From OMPR01 sp965183835 (GTDB taxonomy: Bacteria; Pseudomonadota; Alphaproteobacteria; Rhodobacterales; Rhodobacteraceae), in assembly GCA_965183835.1 (NCBI GenBank), contig CBCYME010000023.1, positions 195,909 to 259,908 on the forward strand: a stretch of 64,000 nucleotides of DNA, in the 5' to 3' direction. Position 1 is the first letter of the stretch, and every line of letters begins with the position of its first letter. Shown piece after piece: positions 1 to 7,710 of the stretch. A program made the translations under genes and the position numbers. The notes below the pieces were generated by a model that saw only the letters and a program-made list of their open reading frames with translations, had not been told where the DNA came from and made no database searches.

Positions 1-1
1 C

Positions 2-658
2 TTGTGGCACAACGAACGGTTCTTTCGTCTGACGCAGGATCGGTTCGCGGGTTTGCTGGCGGATCACGCCGCGCCTGAGCATCTGGCGGAGCGATTGCTG
101 GCGGCAGAGCGCAAGAATATCGGCCACTATGGGTACGGGGTGAAGGGGTTCGTTCTGTCGATGATCGAGACCGCCATCGAGGTCACCGAGGATCGGGTGC
201 CGCCCGCCGTGATCCGCGAGCTGATCGAAGCGGGGCAGGATATGCTGGCCCATCCGATTGAATTGCTGCCCCATGCCCAGCAGGCGGTCGAAGCGGTGGC
301 GGACAGTCATCGGGTGATCTTGGTCACCAAGGGCGATCTGATTGATCAGGAGCGCAAGCTGGCGCAATCGGGGTTGGGCGATCTGTTTGATGGTGTTGAA
401 ATCGTGTCGGAAAAGACCGATGCGGTGTATCGCACCGTGTTTGAGCGTCACGGCGATGGGGCCGACCGGGCGATGATGGTGGGCAATTCGATGCGATCGG
501 ATGTGGTGCCCGCGATCCAAGCCGGGGGATGGGGCGTGTATGTGCCGCATGGTGTGGTCTGGGAGATCGAGCATGCAGAGCCGCCTATTGGGGCGCCGAG
601 ATATCACGAGCTAGCCGATTTGGGCGGTTTGGCGGATCTGGTCTGCGATTTGGGGTGA
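2..658 (+). CDS. HAD-family hydrolase, 5'-truncated
   Basis: This is a haloacid-dehalogenase-superfamily hydrolase, probably a small-molecule phosphatase of the YjjG/phosphoglycolate type acting in the cytoplasm. The window cuts the gene: the first visible residues, LWHNERFF, look like the tail of motif I (D-x-D-x-T-L-W), so only about a dozen residues are missing and the catalytic aspartates lie outside the window. Motif II is the VTKGD stretch near visible residue 110. The late acidic motif is VGNSMRSDV near residue 160, followed by the usual AGG-WGVYVPHG segment. There is no real start codon here; the TTG at position 2 is simply the Leu of motif I. The substrate cannot be told from the sequence. 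Confidence 0.88.
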   Translation: MWHNERFFRLTQDRFAGLLADHAAPEHLAERLLAAERKNIGHYGYGVKGFVLSMIETAIEVTEDRVPPAVIRELIEAGQDMLAHPIELLPHAQQAVEAVADSHRVILVTKGDLIDQERKLAQSGLGDLFDGVEIVSEKTDAVYRTVFERHGDGADRAMMVGNSMRSDVVPAIQAGGWGVYVPHGVVWEIEHAEPPIGAPRYHELADLGGLADLVCDLG

Positions 659-714
659 CTTGCGGCCCGGTGGGGTTGTTCGATAGGCACACAGGCTTAA
701 CAGGAGAGGTTTAC

Positions 715-1047
715 ATGCCCCATGCAGAGATAAAGTATTCCGAAGACTTGACGATTGATGCCCCGGTCATTCTGGCCGAGATCGAGCAGGTCATTCTGCG
801 CAACGATGGCGGGTCTGGGGAGTGCAAGGGGCGCGCCTATCCTGCGCTGCAGTATCACCAATCTCATATGTTGGTGTCGATTTCGATGCTGACCAAGGCG
901 CACCGCGATGCTGCATTTACGCAAAAGCTGATGGCGGATCTGGAAACTGCGATCCGGGCGCAGATCCCTCAGAAGTGTTTTTTCTCGTTGGGGATCAATT
1001 ACACGACCGAGTCTTATCTGACCACCGAACACGACCCTAAAGTGTGA
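715..1047 (+). CDS. 5-carboxymethyl-2-hydroxymuconate isomerase-like protein
   Basis: A 110-residue protein of the CHMI/tautomerase superfamily. It starts MPHAEIKYSEDL, which gives the family's catalytic Pro after removal of Met, and it has the expected length for a CHMI subunit, normally a trimer. In the homoprotocatechuate pathway CHMI isomerises 5-carboxymethyl-2-hydroxymuconate. No other homoprotocatechuate gene is visible here, so the substrate is open. The ATG at 715 was chosen because an AGGAGAGG ribosome site lies about 7 bases upstream; an earlier in-frame start at 529 would overlap the HAD gene. It follows the HAD gene by 56 bases on the same strand. Confidence 0.8.
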   Translation: MPHAEIKYSEDLTIDAPVILAEIEQVILRNDGGSGECKGRAYPALQYHQSHMLVSISMLTKAHRDAAFTQKLMADLETAIRAQIPQKCFFSLGINYTTESYLTTEHDPKV

Positions 1048-1191
1048 TCCACGTCACGCCACAGTTTTGCCGCAATCGCCGGTTTAGGGGGTCACCCATA
1101 GCGTCCCCCTAAATGTTGACACATGAAACTCTAGTTTTCCGTAAAGGCCCACAACCTACGGGTTTATTTTGAGGAAATGCTGTGTTAGCCT

Positions 1192-2679
1192 GTGGGTAAT
1201 AATTCCAGAGTCAGCCGGAAAATCGGCGGCCAGAGGCAGACAGAGGCAATCATCGTGCAGGTTCGGCGCATTCAGCCGGCCCGTTTGGGCCTATTTATTC
1301 TCACCGCAGCAGTGCTGTGTCTGATGCTCGTGTCGCGCGCATCGGCAGCCCCTTATGCGGCCATGGTCATTGACGCCAGAACAGGCGAGGTTTTGCACGC
1401 ACGCAATGCCGACACCCGTTTGCATCCTGCGTCGCTGACCAAAATGATGACGTTATACATCGCCTTTGAGGCGGTTCGGAATGGCGAAATCACCCTGGAT
1501 ACCAAAGTCCGGATCCCCAAAGCCGCCGCGGCAGAGCCGCCGTCGAAGTTGGGATTGCGGTCTGGGCAAAAGATCGCGTTTCGCTATCTGATCCGGGCGG
1601 CAGCGGTGAAATCCGCCAACGATGCCGCCACCGCAATTGGCATCGCGATTTCGGGCTCCGAGGCGGCCTTTGCCCGGCGGATGACCCGCACGGCCAAGGC
1701 GCTGGGCATGACCCGGACCACGTTCAAAAACGCCCATGGTCTGACCGAAAAGGGCCATATGAGCACGGCGCGGGATATGACCGCGTTGGGGCGGCATCTG
1801 CTTTATGATTATCCGCAGTATTATAACCTGTTCTCGCGGCGGTCGACCAATGCGGGCATCAAATCCGTCAACAACACCAACCGTCGCCTGCTCGCTGCCT
1901 ATAAAGGCGCGGATGGCATCAAGACGGGCTATACGCAAGCGGCCGGGTTCAATCTGGTGGCGTCGGCCAAGCGCGGCAATGAGCGTGTAATTGCGACTGT
2001 TTTCGGTGGTAAATCAACATCTTCGCGGAATGCACGGGTGGCCGAGCTGTTGGACCTTGGGTTCCGTCGCGCGCCGTCGCGGGCCCCGATCAGCAAACCG
2101 AACCGTCCTGCGTATGTGGGCAACACCAGCACCGCCGTCAGCAAGACTGTGCGGGTGGCGGGTGCGCCGAAAGCCAGTCTGCGCCCGAAACTGCGCCCCG
2201 GTGGCGTTCTGGTGGCTGACAGTGTGGCTGCCAATGCCGCCAAACAGACCGACCGCATTCAGGCCGGGATTGATGCAGCAATCGCGAATTCAGACATCGT
2301 TGCCCAGACCGAAGCCGCCAGCACCGGCACACGCCCTGCAATGCGGCCCGAAAATCTGGCCCTGTTGTCAACAACCGGACAGGGCAAAGCCATCATGCCC
2401 GAGCCTGAACAAGAGGTCGTGACCCGGCTGAGCACTTCGGGCGGTCACCTTTGGGGCATCAATGTCGGGCGCTATACCAACCGTTATCAGGCCGAAAAGG
2501 TTCTGTTGCGCACCGCGCTGGCGGAAATGTCGACGCTGGACGGATCGTTGCGCAAAGTCAGCCAGTCCAAGCGCGGGTTCGAAGCCACGTTTCAAGGCAT
2601 GACGCGCGATCAGGCGGATCTGGCCTGTCGGCGTCTGAAAGCCCGCAATGTCACCTGTTTCATGATCGGGCCCTCATAA
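1192..2679 (+). CDS. D-alanyl-D-alanine carboxypeptidase with SPOR domain
   Basis: A penicillin-binding-protein type D,D-carboxypeptidase (peptidase S11, DacA/DacC/DacF class) that trims the terminal D-Ala from peptidoglycan stem peptides in the periplasm. Residues about 30-53 form a signal peptide or membrane anchor ending ASA. All three active-site motifs are present: SLTK at 81-84, SAN at 140-142 and KTG at 243-245. A linker rich in Ala, Pro and Arg follows, and about the last 80 residues form a SPOR domain, which binds denuded glycan at division sites. The 495-residue length fits alphaproteobacterial members. The start is uncertain: GTG 1192 has a GAGGAAA about 14 bases upstream, and GTG 1255 would also leave a full signal peptide. 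Confidence 0.93.
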   Translation: MGNNSRVSRKIGGQRQTEAIIVQVRRIQPARLGLFILTAAVLCLMLVSRASAAPYAAMVIDARTGEVLHARNADTRLHPASLTKMMTLYIAFEAVRNGEITLDTKVRIPKAAAAEPPSKLGLRSGQKIAFRYLIRAAAVKSANDAATAIGIAISGSEAAFARRMTRTAKALGMTRTTFKNAHGLTEKGHMSTARDMTALGRHLLYDYPQYYNLFSRRSTNAGIKSVNNTNRRLLAAYKGADGIKTGYTQAAGFNLVASAKRGNERVIATVFGGKSTSSRNARVAELLDLGFRRAPSRAPISKPNRPAYVGNTSTAVSKTVRVAGAPKASLRPKLRPGGVLVADSVAANAAKQTDRIQAGIDAAIANSDIVAQTEAASTGTRPAMRPENLALLSTTGQGKAIMPEPEQEVVTRLSTSGGHLWGINVGRYTNRYQAEKVLLRTALAEMSTLDGSLRKVSQSKRGFEATFQGMTRDQADLACRRLKARNVTCFMIGPS

Positions 2680-2708
2680 GACCCGACACCTACCACCTCG
2701 TGCAAATA

Positions 2709-2737
2709 GGCCATGGTCCCAAGCCATGGCCTTTTTC
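2709..2737 (+). terminator. Rho-independent terminator (copy 1 of a 35-bp repeat)
   Basis: Perfect 8-bp stem GGCCATGG/CCATGGCC with a 7-base loop, followed by TTTTTCTTT. It ends the carboxypeptidase gene 30 bases after its stop. The same 35 bases recur exactly at 5247-5281. Confidence 0.92.
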
Positions 2738-2779
2738 TTTGTTTACAGGGTGTGGATGCGCGGGGGGTTTTCCGCGTGC

Positions 2780-2944
2780 TCAGCTGCAGCGGGTCCGGTC
2801 AATTTTGAGAAACCGGCGCAGTTCCAGCCCCTTGCGGCGCTCGTGTTCCAATACAGGATGGGCGCGGGGTGCGGGGGTGTGGTGGGGATCCCAAGCCTCT
2901 TGACCGGTTGAGGTTTTGATCACGGATGCAAAAATTCCTAACAT
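2780..2944 (-). CDS. small basic protein of 54 residues, unknown function
   Basis: A short gene not recognised by family. It starts at ATG 2944, preceded at a good distance by a perfect AAGGAG ribosome site (on the plus strand CTCCTT at about 2952-2957), and reads 54 codons to TGA at 2780. The product begins MLGIFASVIKTSTGQE, has a Pro/His-rich middle (DPHHTPAPRAHP) and ends with a charged helix-like stretch, EHERRKGLELRRFLKIDR, then a Cys near the end. It has no signal peptide or membrane segment. It is transcribed divergently from the LysR gene starting at 3051, the usual layout for a LysR target. Coding is supported by the ribosome site and the uninterrupted frame. No homologue could be checked. 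Confidence 0.55.
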   Translation of the reverse strand: MLGIFASVIKTSTGQEAWDPHHTPAPRAHPVLEHERRKGLELRRFLKIDRTRCS

Positions 2945-3315
2945 ATCGAAGCTCCTTCTTCGGGGTGTGGTCTGTCTTTAAATTAGGGGATTGATGTCCA
3001 GTGAGGCAAATCAGTATGATTTCTAAAATGTTAGGTGAGCTATCACATAGATGAACTGGTCCCGAATCCCATCGCTGGCGGCGTTGCGCGCCTTTGAGGC
3101 CACGGCACGCGGGCAGAGCTTTAGCAAAGCCGCGCGCGAGCTGAATGTGACCCATGCGGCCATTGCTCAGCATGTGCGCAGCCTAGAGGCCGAATTCGGC
3201 GAGGCACTGGTTGTGCGGCAGGGGCGTGGGTTGATCCTTAGCCCTGAGGGCCAGCGGTTGGCCGACGCCCTGAGTGCCGGGTTTGAAACTGACCTGCCCC
3301 CCAAGGCTCCCTCAT

Positions 3316-4200
3316 TCATAACGAGAGTCTGCGGGTTTGGATTTCATAGTCGGTGGTATCGTTTTGGACAAGCGCGTTGCTTGCAGAGCCCTCAAATTGC
3401 TCAAGTGCCCGACGTGCTTCTACGGGTGTTTGGTTTCCAAGCGATGAGTGTGGTCTGACATTGTTGTAGTCGTATCGCCAAAGGGCCAGTTTGCGGCGGG
3501 CATCATCTAGCGTGTCGAAGATCTCCTCATTCAACAGCTCGTCTCTCAGGCTGCCATTGAAGCTTTCGATGAAGCCATTCTGCTGGGGCTTGCCCGGATC
3601 GATATAATGCCAATCCACGTCGTTATCGCCAGCCCATTTCAGGATCGCGCGACTGGTGAACTCCGTTCCATTATCGCTGACAATACAAGCTGGCTTACCA
3701 TAGACGCGCACAAGCGCATCTAGTTCCCGCGCAACCCTGGCACCCGAGATGCTGGTGTCAGCCATCAAGCACAGGTTCTCACGGCAGCAGTCGTCATTCA
3801 CAGCTAGCATGCGGAACTTGCGAGACGCGCCAAACGTGTCAGATATAAAATCCAACGACCAACGCTCTCCTGGGCGCAAAGCCACGGGCATAGGTGTTCG
3901 TGATCCACGCGCACGTTTACGGCCCCTACGCCGCCTAACACCCAGCTTCTCCTCAGTATAAAGCCGGTATAGCTTCTTATGATTCATGAACATTCCTTTG
4001 CGCTCCAACAGCACGCCGATCCGGCGATAGCCAAACCGCCGCCGCTTACTGGCAATCGCCTTCATCTCTTCGCGAACTTCAGGATTATCTGGCGGTTTGT
4101 CGCGCCGGACGGTCTTGGGATCGACACCAACAAGCCTGCACGCCCGACGTTGCGAGATGTCGTGATCCCGCATTGCCTGGCGCGCAACAGCCCGTCGCAC
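3316..4200 (-). CDS. IS3-family transposase OrfB (DDE integrase core)
   Basis: Catalytic half of the IS3 transposase, about 294 residues. The N-terminus carries the HTH_21-like segment (SQRRACRLVGVDPKTVRRD). The rve integrase core follows with the DDE triad visible as WSLDF, VSDNGTEF and FIESFNG, then NVRPHSSLGNQTP near the end. The visible start is GTG 4200, but in this family the active protein is normally an OrfAB fusion made by -1 frameshifting at the end of orfA. The reading frame of orfB is indeed -1 relative to orfA. Confidence 0.95.
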   Translation of the reverse strand: MRRAVARQAMRDHDISQRRACRLVGVDPKTVRRDKPPDNPEVREEMKAIASKRRRFGYRRIGVLLERKGMFMNHKKLYRLYTEEKLGVRRRRGRKRARGSRTPMPVALRPGERWSLDFISDTFGASRKFRMLAVNDDCCRENLCLMADTSISGARVARELDALVRVYGKPACIVSDNGTEFTSRAILKWAGDNDVDWHYIDPGKPQQNGFIESFNGSLRDELLNEEIFDTLDDARRKLALWRYDYNNVRPHSSLGNQTPVEARRALEQFEGSASNALVQNDTTDYEIQTRRLSL

Positions 4201-4211
4201 ATTCGATGTCG

Positions 4212-4475
4212 TCAGTTCTTTCCCAGCAAATCCTTCAGCACAACGTTGTCGAGCATGGTGTCCGCCAGCAGACGCTTCAGCTTAGCGTTCTCATCCTCCA
4301 GCGATTTGAGGCGGTGGGTGTCAGAAACGTTCATGCCACCATATTTGGCTTTGAACTTGTAGAACGACGCAGGGCTCAGGCCATGTCTCCGGCACACCTC
4401 AGCCGTTGGCATTCCAGCTTCTTGCTCTTTGATCATCCCAATAATCTGGGCCTCGGTAAAACGACTCTGTCGCAT
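4212..4475 (-). CDS. IS3-family transposase OrfA (HTH subunit)
   Basis: An 87-residue DNA-binding subunit of the IS3 transposase. It begins MRQSRFTEAQIIGMIKEQE, has a helix-turn-helix (TAEVCRRHGLSPASFYKFK) and ends in a leucine-zipper-like helix (LKSLEDENAKLKRLLADT). ATG 4475 is chosen because AAGGAG lies about 8 bases upstream; the frame is open further upstream, to 4502, but without a ribosome site. The gene ends in TGA at 4212, next to the zone where -1 frameshifting into orfB would take place (GGGAAAGAAC just before the stop). Confidence 0.94.
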   Translation of the reverse strand: MRQSRFTEAQIIGMIKEQEAGMPTAEVCRRHGLSPASFYKFKAKYGGMNVSDTHRLKSLEDENAKLKRLLADTMLDNVVLKDLLGKN

Positions 4476-5247
4476 TTGTTTGCTCCTTCGAAGGTTGAGC
4501 AAACTCTACATTATAGTGAGGGAAGTTTCGGGGAGCAGGTCAAAACCATTGCCGATGGGGTTGAGGCGTTGCGCCGCCTGACCGAGGACCGGCCGCTGCA
4601 TATCTCGGTAACGCCCTCGTTCGCGTCACACTGGTTGATGCCCCAGATCGGAGAGTTCTGGGCCCGTCATCCTGAGGTGCCGCTGAACATCAACCCCAGC
4701 ACCGATCTGGTGGATATGCGTCGGGGTGGGTTTGATCTGGCGATTCGCTATGGGGATGGTGATTGGCCGGGGTTGGAGGTGGAACTGTTGACCGACGGGG
4801 ATTTCTGGGTGGTGGCGCATCCCGATCTGCTAGAGGGGCGTACCACCACCTGTTTGAGCGACGTGCAGGACCTGCCTTGGTTTATGGAATCGTTCATGTT
4901 GGAACGCAGTGCGCTGATCGCACAAGAAGGCGTGTCGATGGACGCCTTGAACCTGACCCTGCTGAATACCGGAGACTTGGTGATGTCGGCCACGCTCGCT
5001 GGGCTTGGCGTCACAGTCCAGCCCCGGTCGCTGGTTGAGCGCGAAATACAAAACGGGTCTCTGATGCGGATCTGCGCGTTAAAGCAGGAAACGCTGGGCT
5101 ATTACATCGTGACCGTGCCGGGACGCAGCCCCAAGGGATTGGGGGTGTTTTCAAAGTGGTTGCTCTCAAAAGCCGATACCTGAAGGCGCATCAATGTCTG
5201 AAAAATGCCCGCCCCTTGTGATCTGACACTCACAGGAGCTGAAAACA

Positions 5248-5276
5248 GGCCATGGTCCCAAGCCATGGCCTTTTTC
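5248..5276 (+). terminator. Rho-independent terminator (copy 2 of a 35-bp repeat)
   Basis: Same hairpin as at 2709: GGCCATGG/CCATGGCC stem, 7-base loop, then TTTTTCTTTG. It lies 64 bases after the stop of the split LysR gene and ends it. It is identical to copy 1 over 35 bases, although the surrounding sequence differs. Confidence 0.9.
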
Positions 5277-5307
5277 TTTGTGTCGCGTGAGCATGATCAA
5301 ATCGGGT

Positions 5308-6585
5308 TTAGGATTCTTCGATCAGCTGTTCGAAATTTAGCTGAATCTGGCGCAGCTCTTCGATGGCGGCCCGAATATCCGAACTGTCGATCACGTTGAC
5401 TTCTACATGTTCACCGACATGGCTCAGCGCTTGGGATGAAACAATGCTGGAGCTCGATTTTAACCCTTTGACCTCGTGGTAGCCAATCGTTCGGGAGAAC
5501 CCTCTTGGGGTCATTTCGCCCTTAAATAGGGTGTCAACAGCATTTGAGATCAACGAATGCGTCGAGTGATCTATCAACGTTGTATTGGGTTCAGCGGCCC
5601 CCTGTAAGCGCGCAGCGAGATTCACAGGGCTGCCCAGAACGGTGTAGTCCAAGCGTTGGTCCGAGCCGAAATTGCCAACCGTGCAATACCCCGTCGCGAT
5701 CCCCATCCGAACCCGGAGGCCGCTTGGCACCCCAAGTTTGCGCCAATATCCCTGCAACTCTGCCACCCGCGCCTGCATGCGCAACGCCATGTCCACGCAT
5801 TTAAGCGCGTCTTTGACTTCGCCTTCGCTGTCGGGATCGCCAAAAAACACCAGAACGGCGTCTCCGATAAATTTGTCGATTGTGCCCCCGCATTCAATCG
5901 CAATCTTGGTCATCTCGGACAGGTAGGAGTTGATGACCGCGGCCAGCCGCTCGGGTTCCAGAGTGTCGCTCAGGTCGGTGAATTGAACGATATCAGAGAA
6001 AAAGACAGTCAGGTTTTTACGCGCATGCCTGTTCACGACGTTTTCTGATTGCGAAAAGATGCTGCTGTAGATTTGCGGTGAAAGGTATTTTGCCAATCGG
6101 TTTGCGAGGATTTCCAGTTGCCTACTTTTTTCCTCGATCGTTTCGCGGTCGCGGATCTTTTGCTCAAGCAGGTCTTCGCGTTCTTTTTTCAGCTGCCATT
6201 CCAGCGTGCGGTCCACGAACTGACCTTGAACGCCATTCAGATACGAAAAATCCAGATCCTTGGTATGCGTTGACAGCAGCGAATAGATTTTTTCCTGCCC
6301 GTCGATGGATATGTGAACCTCGGGCAACAGAACGGAGCCTTTGCTGTTCAGCTCGGACACAAAGGTGTCGATCTGTTTGCCCGGAATATTCAGTTGCTCC
6401 AGCACATCCAGCAACGAGGCATTTGTAACGTTTCCAAGGATCGGAAAGAACGATTTGAAGTTGCTGTTGACGCGCTGAATTTCCAGATCCTGATTGGCAA
6501 AATACGCTGCCGTAATCGCGTTTCGAAAATTGAAAAAACTTAAATCCAGGATACTCTTTTCGCTAAAAAACTGTTCAGCATTCAT
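5308..6585 (-). CDS. class III adenylate cyclase with N-terminal sensory region
   Basis: A soluble 425-residue nucleotide cyclase that makes cAMP from ATP. Residues about 25-120 look like a divergent PAS-type sensor, 128-165 a charged coiled coil (LKKEREDLLEQKIRDRE), and 185-380 the catalytic domain. The metal-binding aspartates are D198 (FFSDIVQFTD) and D242 (DKFIGDAVLVFFGD). The purine-selecting residues are K238 and the Asp in RLDYTVLGSPVN, which point to ATP rather than GTP. There is no transmembrane segment. The start at ATG 6585 has AGGGGGGA just upstream. It converges with the LysR remnant; no partner gene is evident. Confidence 0.92.
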   Translation of the reverse strand: MNAEQFFSEKSILDLSFFNFRNAITAAYFANQDLEIQRVNSNFKSFFPILGNVTNASLLDVLEQLNIPGKQIDTFVSELNSKGSVLLPEVHISIDGQEKIYSLLSTHTKDLDFSYLNGVQGQFVDRTLEWQLKKEREDLLEQKIRDRETIEEKSRQLEILANRLAKYLSPQIYSSIFSQSENVVNRHARKNLTVFFSDIVQFTDLSDTLEPERLAAVINSYLSEMTKIAIECGGTIDKFIGDAVLVFFGDPDSEGEVKDALKCVDMALRMQARVAELQGYWRKLGVPSGLRVRMGIATGYCTVGNFGSDQRLDYTVLGSPVNLAARLQGAAEPNTTLIDHSTHSLISNAVDTLFKGEMTPRGFSRTIGYHEVKGLKSSSSIVSSQALSHVGEHVEVNVIDSSDIRAAIEELRQIQLNFEQLIEES

Positions 6586-6936
6586 TAAAATCCCCCCTAA
6601 AGATTATTGAATGTTAGCTCAACTTTGACCATCCCAGTTGCACGCGTTTCCCTGTCACGCCCCCCAAGTCGTGACACAATACGGGACGCAGACGATCAAA
6701 AAGGTCCTGGGCATCGGCGGCGCATCCCCGAATATCAGAGATGTCAAACGAGGTGTTTTTGCAGCTGCGTTGGCCATCCCGTTGTGTGCGTTCGGCTAGA
6801 ATTGGTCCACTGTGTGTTCACATATGAAACCCGCACCCAGCCAAAAGCAAGGGAATTTAGAGAAAACGGAGAAACAGGGTGTTTTCACTGAGCTTTGTTT
6901 CGGTTCTGGCGCAGACCGACTGCCACTATGCCTAAT
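6586..6936. other. 350-bp spacer between cyclase and pxpA, no gene supported
   Basis: This should hold the promoter of the leftward cyclase gene; the ribosome site is at its left edge. A 94-codon open frame on the plus strand (6607-6891) has no ribosome site, an odd Cys/Arg-rich composition and no recognisable domain, so it is not called. I see no RNA gene here. Confidence 0.5.
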
Positions 6937-6958
6937 ATTCGACCTTTAGCGGTCGAAT
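6937..6958 (-). terminator. hairpin overlapping the pxpA stop
   Basis: Perfect 8-bp inverted repeat ATTCGACC/GGTCGAAT with a 6-base loop that includes the pxpA stop codon. There is no long U run after it, so it may be a weak terminator or a 3'-end protecting stem of the operon transcript. Confidence 0.45.
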
Positions 6959-7707
6959 TTAGTCACGCTCACCCCGCCGCCGGTCAGGCAATCGCGCACG
7001 GATTTGGCCAGTTGCACCGCTGTTGGCGTGTCGCCGTGCAGGCAGATGGTGTCGATTGAGGTGTCGATGTGTTTGCCGCTTTCGGTGATGATTGCGCCCG
7101 CTTGCACCATCTTTAGGATGCGCGGACCGGCGATGGCCGGGTCGTGGATCACTGCGCCAGGCAAGGAGCGGTCCACCAGCGTGCCGTCATCGTTATAGGC
7201 GCGGTCGGCAAAGATCTCGCCCACCCATTTGCAGCCCAGATCGCGCACGGTGGATTCTTGTTTGGTGGCGGCCAGCACCATGATGATGATGTCCGGGTCC
7301 ACGTCCAGCGCGCCCTGATAGCAGGCCCGCGCCATATCGGTGTCTACCGAACACATGTTGGCCAGTGCGCCGTGCAATTTCAGGTGGCGCACGGTGACGC
7401 CCAGCGCGTCGGCCATGCCCCGCGCCGCACCCAGTTGATAGCGCACCATGTTGCGTAGAGTGTCGTGGGGCACTTTCATATTGCGCCGCCCGAACCCTTG
7501 CAGGTCGGGAAAGCCGGGGTGGGCACCGATGCCGACGCCGTTTTCAGCCGCCAGCGTCATGGTTTTGGCCATCACGTCCGGGTCGCCGGCGTGAAAGCCG
7601 CAAGCGATATTGGCACTGGTGATAGTTTTCAGCAGGCTGGCGTCATCGCCCATGGTCCACGGGCCAAAGCTTTCGCCCATATCGGCGTTCAGATCGACGG
7701 ATGTCAT
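6946..7707 (-). CDS. pxpA: 5-oxoprolinase subunit PxpA
   Basis: LamB/YcsF-family subunit (253 residues) of the bacterial ATP-dependent 5-oxoprolinase, which opens 5-oxo-L-proline to glutamate together with PxpB and PxpC. The N-terminal family signature is clear: DLNADMGESFGPW, then NIACGFHAGDP and GAHPGFPDLQGFGRR. LCLHGDTP-type sequence (TICLHGDTPTAVQLA) closes the protein. Full length. It is the last gene of the run pxpB-pxpC-pxpA and follows pxpC by 3 bases, so the three are almost certainly co-transcribed. 5-oxoproline arises spontaneously from glutamine and glutathione, so the enzyme may be housekeeping. Here, however, it is joined to an uptake operon. Confidence 0.95.
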   Translation of the reverse strand: MTSVDLNADMGESFGPWTMGDDASLLKTITSANIACGFHAGDPDVMAKTMTLAAENGVGIGAHPGFPDLQGFGRRNMKVPHDTLRNMVRYQLGAARGMADALGVTVRHLKLHGALANMCSVDTDMARACYQGALDVDPDIIIMVLAATKQESTVRDLGCKWVGEIFADRAYNDDGTLVDRSLPGAVIHDPAIAGPRILKMVQAGAIITESGKHIDTSIDTICLHGDTPTAVQLAKSVRDCLTGGGVSVTKFDR

Positions 7708-7710
7708 GGC

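Larger units (their letters stand above)
3290..4542 (-). mobile_element. IS3-family insertion sequence (IS407-group features), 1253 bp
   Basis: A complete-looking copy. The left end reads TGACCTGCCCCCCAAGG. The inverted right end reads TGACCTGCTCCCCGAAA, giving an imperfect terminal inverted repeat that continues with CTCCCTCA on both sides. The target duplication is AAAC, 4 bp, as is usual for the IS407 group. Two overlapping-frame genes, orfA then orfB, run on the minus strand with orfB in the -1 frame. Both read through without stops and the DDE residues are intact, so this copy is probably still able to move. Confidence 0.93.
3051..5183 (+). pseudogene. LysR-family (GcvA-type) regulator split by an IS3 element
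   Basis: The 5' part, 3051-3289, encodes a typical N-terminal LysR helix-turn-helix (SFSKAARELNVTHAAIAQHV). The 3' part, from about 4543 to 5183, encodes the substrate-binding domain (ISVTPSFASHWLMPQIGEF onward, GcvA-like). Between them sits the element at 3290-4542. AAAC occurs at both junctions (3286-3289 and 4543-4546). Removing the element and one AAAC copy gives one clean 291-residue reading frame across the junction (AGFETIADGVEALRR). The gene therefore appears to have been whole until a recent insertion. In its present state it yields only a short DNA-binding fragment fused to IS sequence. Its likely target is the divergent small gene at 2780-2944. Confidence 0.93.

Noticed and set aside
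6607..6891. 94-codon plus-strand open frame in the cyclase-pxpA gap
   Set aside because: No ribosome site, no domain, Cys/Arg-rich random-looking product.
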